NCBI GenBank assembly: GCA_000482145.1
Contig: AUXH01000647.1
Location: 1 to 10,566 of the forward strand
Source of the DNA: Strigomonas culicis
Taxonomy: Eukaryota; Euglenozoa; Kinetoplastea; Trypanosomatida; Trypanosomatidae
Length of the DNA stretch: 10,566 nucleotides
Direction of reading: 5' to 3'
The first letter of the stretch is position 1. Every line of letters starts with the position of its first letter. Below, piece by piece: positions 1 to 5,521 of this stretch. Under the pieces are notes generated by a model that made no database searches, was not told where the DNA came from, and saw only the letters and a list, made by a program, of their open reading frames with translations. The position numbers and the translations under genes are program-made.

Positions 1-1115
1 AACACCGTCGCGGCGACAAGAAGTGCCGCGACGGCGACGCACAGCACGTAGGCGCGCAGCCGCAGCGTCGCGAAGCTGCGGATGGGCGCCTTCGTGCGGG
101 TGCGGAGCGCCTCGGCCACGTGCAGGCACCACAGCAGCACCAGCACGACGAGCGCGGACAGCTGCTCCAGCGACTTGAAGGGCGTCAGGCCCACCGGCGG
201 CACGCGCGTCGCGATGGCGGTGCCGAGCACGTAGAAGAGGGTGTAGGCGCGCAGCAGCGCGGGGCTGTAGGTGCCGCGGCCCCAGTCCACCAGCGCGCAC
301 GCACCGGCGTGGAGTGCAATCATGTTGATCACAAAGATGAAGCCGCCCCAGGCCGCGACCATATAGCCATACGCGAGCCCCGCCAGCAGCCCAATGGGCC
401 ACGCCCGCTCACCGCGCAGCGCGCGCACCCACAGGTAGAAGGTCAGCAGCATCGCTGCGATCGCAATACACTCGTTGTCAAAACTGCCGGCCATGGAACG
501 CATGAGGTGCGCCGGCACCACGGCGAAGAAGGCTGCCGCGATGGTGGACGCCGTGATGCTCTGTGTCGCCTCATACGTGAGCAGCGACAAGAGCGCGGTG
601 GCCGCAGCCGCAAACCACGCCGGCATCAGAACGCACACGTCGTTGAGGGAGATGGCGTAGCCGGCCGCGTTGAGGCCGCGGTGCAGCGCGACGGCGGTGA
701 GCTGCAGCCCCGGGTAGATGGTGGTGCCGACCGGCCGGCCCAGCGGGTACCAGCTCATCTCGTCGAACCAGTGGAAGAAGGCCGTCCAGCCGTGCTCCGA
801 GAGGTACTCCGTCGCGCGGTAGTTGAACCACGGGTCGAACTCGTGGATGAGGTAGCCGTACTGCTCCACCGTCGCCAGCCGTATCGCGTAGGCGTGGTAG
901 ACGCTATAAAGGGTCAGCAGCAGACAGAGGATGAAGATGCCGCACTGGAAGCTGCGGACGGAGGGACGCGTGTAACGACCCATAAAGTGCATCGTTGTGT
1001 CGTCGAGGGCGGCTGCCGCGGCGGTGGCGGCGCTATCCTTGTCGTGCGGAGCCGCCGCCGCCGCCGGCTGCGGCTGTGCCATGCGCTGCCGCAGCGTGTC
1101 GCGGGACTTCTTCAT
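1..1115 (-). CDS. STT3: STT3, catalytic subunit of oligosaccharyltransferase (3' partial)
   Basis: STT3 transfers the lipid-linked oligosaccharide to Asn of N-X-S/T sequons in the ER lumen. Reading the minus strand from the ATG at 1115-1113 gives 371 residues before the window edge. Residues 1-55 are a cytosolic Ala-rich tail and about 57-80 form the first membrane helix. The first luminal loop has the family motif EFDPWFNYR (92-100), followed by the conserved stretch from about 110 to 148 containing WYPLGRPVGTT. The second acidic motif, FDNE at 212-215 (the DxE metal-binding pair), and the block YMVAAWGGFIFVINM (251-265) follow. The WWDYG sequon-recognition motif and the luminal C-terminal domain lie beyond the window. 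Family members are usually about 700-850 residues, so roughly half is seen. Trypanosomatid STT3 works as a single-subunit enzyme and is often present as tandem paralogues; which paralogue this is cannot be told. The start is supported by the upstream pyrimidine tract and AG at 1209-1208. Confidence 0.95.
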   Translation of the reverse strand, partial: MKKSRDTLRQRMAQPQPAAAAAPHDKDSAATAAAAALDDTTMHFMGRYTRPSVRSFQCGIFILCLLLTLYSVYHAYAIRLATVEQYGYLIHEFDPWFNYRATEYLSEHGWTAFFHWFDEMSWYPLGRPVGTTIYPGLQLTAVALHRGLNAAGYAISLNDVCVLMPAWFAAAATALLSLLTYEATQSITASTIAAAFFAVVPAHLMRSMAGSFDNECIAIAAMLLTFYLWVRALRGERAWPIGLLAGLAYGYMVAAWGGFIFVINMIALHAGACALVDWGRGTYSPALLRAYTLFYVLGTAIATRVPPVGLTPFKSLEQLSALVVLVLLWCLHVAEALRTRTKAPIRSFATLRLRAYVLCVAVAALLVAATV

Positions 1116-1207
1116 GACGAGGACGGGTGCTGCTACCGAAAGAGGGCGTGCCGCTCTGCGCGTGTGTGTGTGAAACTATTAGAGAAGTGTGTGTGTGTCT
1201 GTGTGTG

Positions 1208-1251
1208 CTTATTTCGTCGGTTTTAGGGCGAGGGAGAGAAAGGGAAAGAGG
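1208..1251 (-). promoter_or_regulatory. Predicted spliced-leader acceptor for STT3
   Basis: On the minus strand a dense pyrimidine tract (about 1251-1226, cctctttccctttctctccc) is followed by its first AG at 1209-1208. This gives a 5' UTR of about 92 bases, rich in CA repeats, before the STT3 ATG. The arrangement matches kinetoplastid trans-splicing signals; the exact site is inferred. Confidence 0.5.
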
Positions 1252-1507
1252 AGTGTGCTGCAGAAGAAAAACGAAAAGAAATAGTGAGTCCGCTGAGCGA
1301 TCAGTCTGTACAGTGTGGAACGTTCATTTTTTTTTTTCAACTATCGTTTGGTAGAGTTATAGAATCATCATCATCATCAAAATAATTATTTTAAAATAAT
1401 CGTAATCGTAATAATAAGAACAAACGGTCATGTGAAGTACATTACGTCTTTTTTGGATGAAAGTGCAAAAATCTTACTATATTTTTCTTCTCAATTTTCC
1501 TCTCTTT

Positions 1508-1558
1508 TTTTCTTCTCTCTTTTTTTCCATAATAAAAAAAAGAGAAAAGAGAAGAAAA
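1508..1558. repeat. Imperfect U-rich/A-rich inverted repeat
   Basis: The arm at 1508-1518 (ttttcttctct) is perfectly complementary to 1548-1558, and pairing continues through a T/A-rich second half (1519-1526 with 1537-1544) after a three-base bulge. The loop is about ten bases. On the minus strand the first arm is a long pyrimidine tract, so it could also serve as a polyadenylation-coupled or alternative splice signal. Function is not shown. Confidence 0.45.
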
Positions 1559-1582
1559 CACATTTATACTTATTATTCGTTT

Positions 1583-1654
1583 ATCATTTCTTTCAATACA
1601 TTCAGTTATAAAGGACCTGCTACGGTTTTTTCTTTATAACATCATAAAAATAAT
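1583..1654 (-). promoter_or_regulatory. SECIS element (form 2) in the SelT 3' UTR
   Basis: Read on the minus strand, ATGA (1645-1642) precedes helix 2, a perfect nine-base-pair stem GTTATAAAG (1640-1632) with CTTTATAAC (1613-1605), and TGAA (1604-1601) follows. TGAT at 1644-1641 and TGAA at 1604-1601 can form the non-Watson-Crick SECIS quartet with tandem G.A pairs and an outer U.U. An unpaired A run (1631-1627) occupies the position of the conserved apical AA. Above it is a ministem ACC/GGT (1626-1624 with 1617-1615) closing a six-base loop, which defines form 2. Helix 1 can be ATTATTTTT (1654-1646) with AGAAATGAT (1591-1583), nine pairs including two G.U; a shorter alternative is CAAT/ATTG (1659-1656 with 1597-1594). 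The quartet lies about 313 bases after the SelT stop. It would recruit SBP2 and EFSec to recode the TGA. Confidence 0.85.
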
Positions 1655-1790
1655 CATTGCCGTTTTTTAAAAAAGAAAAACAAGCAAAATGTAATAAACA
1701 AAAGAAAATGACGCAATCATAATAATAACCATAAATGCTGTTTTCATCAAAAGAGAACAATCAGAGAATAAACGAAATAGTAATAGTTGT

Positions 1791-1860
1791 TGGCACTTGG
1801 GCTACGTGAGGTTGGCTTCGAGGTAGTGCTGCTCTCCCTCTTTTCTTCTTTCAGGATGCG
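1791..1860 (-). other. GC-richer island with possible stem-loop in SelT 3' UTR
   Basis: This stretch is clearly richer in G and C than the A/T-rich 3' UTR around it. On the minus strand it can fold with GCACT (1829-1825) against AGTGC (1797-1793), and a competing CTAC/GTAG pairing lies inside it. It lacks the UGA-type quartet needed for a SECIS. It could be a protein-binding element controlling mRNA stability; nothing in the sequence names it. Confidence 0.3.
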
Positions 1861-1957
1861 CTTCTATCATGTTACTTTCTTTTTCTTCTCGCGCATTATA
1901 TTTCTCCTCCCTCTCTCTCTCTTTTCCATTCCTTTTCGTTTGTTTTATCTTTTATCC

Positions 1958-2887
1958 TTATGGAAGGTACTTCGCGAGGAGGGTGGTGTTAAGGATCAGC
2001 TCTCCGACGAGCTCGACGGAGGGCGTGACGCCGGTCTGCAGCTTGGAGTAGACGAGCTGGTCGTCCACGAACACTTCGAAGGCGCCGCTCTGCGTGAGCG
2101 AGCTGCCAAACATGTTCAGCGCGAAGGCGCTGATCAGGATGGCGGCGCGGTTTTCCCGCGCGAGCTGGCGCACCTGCGGCGGCAGATGGTCCGCCATCAG
2201 CGCGATGCCGATGGCGACGAGAAACCACGTCGCGCAGAGCTGTCCGACCGCCTTCTTCAGTGGCGTCACAGGGAAGGTCTCGCCCTCGATGGTGACCTCG
2301 TCCGCCGTGGGGAGCTGCGTGCGCAGCTGCAGTTGCATCTCCTCGAAGAACCTCGCGTAGCCTCATCCGGTGCAAAACTGCACAAGGACACGGTTCTTCT
2401 TATAATTCGAATACGACGACGATGATGATGATGATGATGATGATGCTGCCGCCTGGCGTGCGGCTTTTCGCTTCACGAGCGCGGCGTTGATGAGGGCGCC
2501 GTAGGCCTTCTTGTGCTCCTCCGCCTCCAACACGCGGCGGAGGCCGACAATGAGATGCTTGCGGCCGGTAAACTTCGTCAGGTCCACCGCGCCGTTCGTC
2601 TTGTCGTGCAGCAACCGGCGGAGGTCTGTGTCGCGCAGCCGCTCCAGGTACGCGTAGGGGTCCACCGGCGCCGCCGCGTCTTCTTCCACCGTCACGCTCT
2701 GCGAGGCGAACCCACCGCGCTCCGCCGCGGGGGCCTGCGGGGGTACCTCCTGCGCTGCTGCTGCTGCATCTTCAGCGGCGATGGGTGAAGTCGTGAGCAG
2801 CAATGCGAAGAGGAGAAGGAGAAGGAGAAGAAAGGGAAACGAAAGGCGAAGAGGAAAAAAAGAAGAAGACCGGTTTGCCTGCTTCAT
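1958..2887 (-). CDS. SELENOT: Selenoprotein T (SelT), with in-frame UGA selenocysteine codon
   Basis: This encodes 309 residues with selenocysteine at 175. SelT is a thioredoxin-like oxidoreductase of the Rdx family in the ER membrane. Residues 1-38 form a signal peptide or anchor with a long Leu core. Residues 39-148 are an extension not found in the roughly 195-residue vertebrate protein, followed by ten Ser (149-158). The fold begins at RVLVQF, followed by the redox motif C172-T-G-U175 and GYARFFEE, which closely matches the vertebrate context CVSU-GYRRVFEE. IEGETF, two membrane segments (about 217-236 and 248-264) and the signature GAFEVFVDDQLVYSKLQTG follow, then TPSVELVGEL. Upstream (174 aa) and downstream (126 aa) parts are in the same frame and separated only by TGA, so neither frameshift nor pseudogene is needed. 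The terminal TAA is at 1960-1958. SelT is a known trypanosomatid selenoprotein; the extension is the odd feature. Confidence 0.93.
2313..2328 (-). other. Small perfect stem-loop downstream of the Sec codon
   Basis: AGCTGC pairs perfectly with GCAGCT around a four-base loop, starting about 35 bases 3' of the UGA on the mRNA. Some selenoprotein mRNAs carry a selenocysteine redefinition element just after the UGA, but those normally begin within about ten bases. In a GC-rich coding region such a hairpin can arise by chance. Confidence 0.2.
2363..2365 (-). other. UGA selenocysteine codon of SelT
   Basis: The plus-strand triplet TCA at 2363-2365 reads TGA on the coding strand. It follows Cys-Thr-Gly and precedes Gly-Tyr, placing it exactly at the Sec position of the SelT CxxU motif. 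The SECIS lies about 720 bases downstream on the transcript. A standard caller would treat it as a stop. Confidence 0.93.
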
Positions 2888-3587
2888 CTTTCTTTTCTTC
2901 CTCCACGCTATTTGTTTTTGTTTTCCTTTGATCTCCTCTCCACACTACACTACGCAGTATACTGCTACGATTCTTTTTCTTCTCTTTTTGGCTTGAGAAA
3001 AAAAGATAATACGTATCAATAACAAACAGTTCCTACTATAATAGCAAAAAAGAAGTGAGATGGAAAGAGAGAAGAAAACAGGAGAGATCATAATAACAAG
3101 TGAAGTGCATCAAAAAACAGTTTCCTTCAACACTTGTTTGTTTTTGCGTATTCAACATATTTTCCTGTACTGCGGATTGGCACAAATTTATGTATATCAA
3201 TCAAGTGAGTGTAGAAGTCTATGTATATATAAAAAACACCATTTACTATAAGAAGATGAAGAAAAAAATATATATACGCTTTTATTGCATCTATTGGATA
3301 GTGTATCTTTCTTTTTTTCATAAAAAGAAACAAAAAAGGAAGCAATCGCAATAAGAGAAAAAAAAAACGTTCACCTTAAAGCATACACACACAAAAAAAA
3401 AGTCTAATAGTAGGAGTGTGCTTTACTTAACATATATAGAAGGGGGAAAAGCGATACGTAACTGTAACGACTCTCATTTTTTTTTAATTCTGTTTTTTTA
3501 TTTATTCTGTCTGTAGTCTGCTATACATAACTTATGGAACAGCAAAGTAATATCAATCCTAGTAATAATACTACTACTAGCATGGTT
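2888..3587. other. AT-rich spacer between the 516-aa gene and SelT
   Basis: This 700-base gap has no supported gene. It holds the 3' UTR of the upstream low-complexity gene, with A/T runs, short TATATA stretches (about 3227-3232 and 3270-3277) and poly-A/poly-T blocks (about 3359-3367, 3478-3485), then the acceptor and 5' UTR of SelT near 2993. Short ORFs here are AT-rich, overlap each other on both strands and resemble no protein family. Confidence 0.75.
2992..3006 (-). promoter_or_regulatory. Predicted spliced-leader acceptor for SelT
   Basis: On the minus strand a pyrimidine tract (tctttttttctc, 3006-2995) is followed directly by AAG, with AG at 2993-2992. It lies about 105 bases upstream of the SelT ATG. 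A later AG could also be used; the call rests on pattern and spacing only. Confidence 0.5.
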
Positions 3588-5138
3588 CTATGTCGACAGC
3601 TGCTTCTGTACTTCAGCATCGATCTTCACTTTATTGATCATATCCGAAAAACTGTAGTTGACCGCAGAGGTGCTTCGTTTTCTCTTATTATTATTATTAT
3701 TATTATTATTATGAGCGGCATCCGTCGTTGCTGCTGTTGCCGCTGCCTTTGTCTTTTTAGGAGTCGCCTTCCTTGCCTGCTTGTCCTCCGTCACGGCGAT
3801 GATCGAGCGCGCATCGATTTTATTAAAGAAGATATTCATTTCACTCACCCAATCCTTCAGTTTTTTATGGTGCTGATGTGCATTATGCTGCTGCTGCTGC
3901 TGCTGCTGGTCGGTTACAGAGGGCGTCCGCGTCGTCGCGGCGGCAATCGGCCGACGCTCTAAGTGTGCATAGTGGTGCGCCTGCTCCGCCAGCCGCTGCT
4001 CCTGCGTCAGGGGGCCCTCCTCCGCATCGCTGCACCGCGGTGGCTGCTGCTGGTGGTGGTGGTGGTGACTAGCACTGGGATGTTGACTAAAGAGCAGCTC
4101 GTCTTCCAGACCCGCCGCCTGGTCTTCATGAGGCAAGTCTATGGAGCGGAGCCCTTTCGACGTGGATCGAACGCTTCCTGTCGTTTTGAGGCTCGTTTGA
4201 TGAGTGGTGGCGTCGGCGCGTGGGCGGGGGTGCGCGCCGGCCGGATGGTTGCCGGTGACCAGCAGAAACGAGGTCTGTCCGACATCGTTTTCATCGTCCT
4301 CCTGCGGCGGAAAGATGACGCGCGAGGGCCTGCCATTCTCATTGTTATTCGCATTATTATTATTATTATTATTATTATTGTTGTTGTTGTTATTGGGGAG
4401 ATGATGGCCCGACAGCCGTTGGCGTTCGGCGGAGGCCGCGGTGTGGGGGCTCGGCGACTGCAGGTGCGGCCACAGCGGCGTGCGGGGGCTCGAGAAGCCG
4501 CCGCGCTGCAGCACCACCACCACCGGCTGCTGCTGCTGCTGCGGTGCCGCCGCGCGGGCGAGGTGAATGCTGCAGGAGGTCGCAGGCTCCACCACGCGCG
4601 TGGCGGTCGGGGGGTTCTCGGAGAGAATGGCGGCCACCGCGTCGTCCTCAATTGTGTCGAGGTCGATGCGCTCGCCGTCCGCCGTCACCACGATGTGGGG
4701 CGGCGCGTGGCCGCCGCGGGAGAGGTTCGCCTGCCGCGCGACCGTGTGTGGCAGCGGCTGGCGCTCGTGCTCCCTCAGCTGCTGACTCAGCAGCTGGCTC
4801 TCCGGCGTGCGGTCCGTGGCGACCGGCAGCCCTGTCGCCGCCGGCGAGCGGGCGCACGCCGGGTCCTGCTGCGGGCTGCGGTGGGGCGCGCGCGGGCCCT
4901 CCGTCGACCGCGCGGGGGTCGCCTCGGCCTCCGTGGGCGCCACCCGTATGACATCCGCGGTCGACACCCACAGCTCCTCTTCTTCGTCTTCCTCCGCTGG
5001 AGCAGCCGGCGCGGCCACCGAGGCGCGGTGCAGCAGGGCGTGGGGGGAGGGACTGAGGCCCTGGACGCTGTTGGCGGGCTGCTTCGCATCCGCGGACCGC
5101 GAGAGCACCACCTTGTGCGTGAGGGTGGCTCCGTTCAT
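3588..5138 (-). CDS. Low-complexity protein of unknown function, 516 aa
   Basis: I do not recognise a family. The ATG at 5138 opens a GC-rich 516-codon frame ending in TAA at 3590-3588, flanked on both sides by AT-rich spacer, which supports a real gene. The chain is mostly disordered: an acidic run at 49-55, Pro/Ala/Ser-rich segments, poly-Gln (200-204, 411-417), poly-His (358-362), 14 Asn (249-262) and 8 Asn (477-484). Less repetitive blocks that may be conserved are about 55-67 (LWVSTADVIRV), 147-173 (a short hydrophobic/acidic segment), and 426-450 (LKDWVSEMNIFFNKIDARS), which could be a helix. Basic clusters at 460-464 and KRKRS at 485-489 resemble nuclear localisation signals. No signal peptide or membrane helix is seen. 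A nuclear or RNA-granule protein is possible, but function is unknown. Confidence 0.8.
   Translation of the reverse strand: MNGATLTHKVVLSRSADAKQPANSVQGLSPSPHALLHRASVAAPAAPAEEDEEEELWVSTADVIRVAPTEAEATPARSTEGPRAPHRSPQQDPACARSPAATGLPVATDRTPESQLLSQQLREHERQPLPHTVARQANLSRGGHAPPHIVVTADGERIDLDTIEDDAVAAILSENPPTATRVVEPATSCSIHLARAAAPQQQQQPVVVVLQRGGFSSPRTPLWPHLQSPSPHTAASAERQRLSGHHLPNNNNNNNNNNNNNNANNNENGRPSRVIFPPQEDDENDVGQTSFLLVTGNHPAGAHPRPRADATTHQTSLKTTGSVRSTSKGLRSIDLPHEDQAAGLEDELLFSQHPSASHHHHHQQQPPRCSDAEEGPLTQEQRLAEQAHHYAHLERRPIAAATTRTPSVTDQQQQQQQHNAHQHHKKLKDWVSEMNIFFNKIDARSIIAVTEDKQARKATPKKTKAAATAATTDAAHNNNNNNNNKRKRSTSAVNYSFSDMINKVKIDAEVQKQLST
3687..3710 (-). repeat. (AAT)8 trinucleotide repeat, poly-Asn
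   Basis: Eight consecutive AAT codons on the minus strand encode Asn 477-484 of the 516-residue protein. The run is AT-only inside a GC-rich gene and is probably length-variable. Confidence 0.9.
3888..3908 (-). repeat. (CAG)7 trinucleotide repeat, poly-Gln
   Basis: Seven consecutive CAG codons on the minus strand encode Gln 411-417 of the same protein, followed by a His/Asn-rich stretch. Confidence 0.9.
4353..4394 (-). repeat. AAT/AAC trinucleotide repeat, 14 Asn
   Basis: Fourteen Asn codons in a row: on the coding strand one AAT, four AAC, then nine AAT. The interspersed AAC block looks like an older interruption of the repeat. It is the longest single-residue run in the window. Confidence 0.9.
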
Positions 5139-5521
5139 TTTTCTTTTTATAAAGAACAGTTCTGACTCTAAAAGGTGTTTTTTCTTATATATGTATGTAT
5201 GTATGAATGTTGGTATTCTCTATTTTTGACGGATTCTAACTTACTTTTTTTTTAAAGGAAGACGTAGAGCGTAGAAGGATTCAGTATTTAAGTGGATACA
5301 GGAAGATCTTTTAGATCTGGAGCCCCTCAGTGTTTCTTTTAGTTCAACGAGTGCACATGAAAAATGTCGTATTTTTTTTTTGAAGTTGAATAGTTATTTA
5401 TTCGAGTTAGAATGATTATAAATCTTCATTATTATTTTTTCCAAAGATTCTTTTTAAGCGATAGAAAAAAAAACACTTGTTAATAAGTTGCATCATTTTT
5501 TTTTTTTATGTGTGGTTTCAA
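5139..5521. other. AT-rich spacer between KRI1 and the 516-aa gene
   Basis: This 383-base gap has no supported gene. It contains the KRI1 3' UTR, a U-rich tract with AG at 5451-5450, a perfect AGATCT-TTT-AGATCT inverted repeat (5304-5318), a pyrimidine tract with AG at 5245-5244, and a GTAT tetranucleotide run (about 5191-5203). Confidence 0.75.
5244..5282 (-). promoter_or_regulatory. Predicted spliced-leader acceptor for the 516-aa gene
   Basis: The minus strand has a pyrimidine-rich stretch (about 5282-5254, including ctctacgtcttccttt), then an A run and the first AG at 5245-5244, about 105 bases before the ATG. Alternatives are a U tract with AG at 5451-5450 and a TTTTAG at 5169-5168 closer to the start. 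Confidence 0.35.

Larger units (their letters stand above)
1116..1957. other. AT-rich spacer: SelT 3' UTR and STT3 5' UTR
   Basis: This 842-base gap carries no supported protein gene. In transcription order it holds the 3' UTR of SelT with a GC-richer island (about 1860-1791), the SECIS element (1654-1583), a U-rich hairpin (1558-1508), A/T homopolymer runs, a short ATG-ATG-type trinucleotide run (about 1378-1364), and finally the pyrimidine tract, trans-splice acceptor and CA-rich 5' leader of STT3 (1251-1116). Its low GC contrasts sharply with the flanking coding sequence. Confidence 0.8.

Noticed and set aside
120..1226. 368-codon plus-strand ORF opposite STT3
   Set aside because: It is the antisense shadow of a GC-rich gene: low-complexity Arg/His/Gln composition, no family resemblance, and the minus strand reads unmistakable STT3 motifs.
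1364..1378. ATGA/GA pair near the ATG-type trinucleotide run as a second SECIS
   Set aside because: Only four base pairs plus U.U mismatches could form helix 2, too short for a SECIS.
1861..1875. Minus-strand ATGA at 1870-1867 as SECIS core
   Set aside because: No complementary helix 2 or 3' GA partner lies at a suitable distance; the structure at 1654-1583 is far better.
2363..2365. SelT as a pseudogene, frameshift or sequencing error
   Set aside because: There is no frame change, the TGA sits exactly at the Sec position of CxxU, and a SECIS lies in the 3' UTR.
1989..2375. 128-codon minus-strand ORF overlapping SelT in another frame
   Set aside because: It is Ala/Arg-rich shadow sequence; the overlapping frame carries the SelT signature.
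3060..3354. Small AT-rich ORFs in the spacer on both strands
   Set aside because: They overlap one another, have spacer-like composition and show no recognisable protein features.
3685..3711. Regular short repeats as a CRISPR array
   Set aside because: They are in-frame trinucleotide runs without spacers, in a eukaryotic gene.
3963..5165. 400-codon plus-strand ORF opposite the 516-residue gene
   Set aside because: It is a shadow of the low-complexity gene; its Ile, Val and Leu runs mirror the AAT, AAC and CAG repeats on the other strand. The minus frame has the expected flanking spacers.
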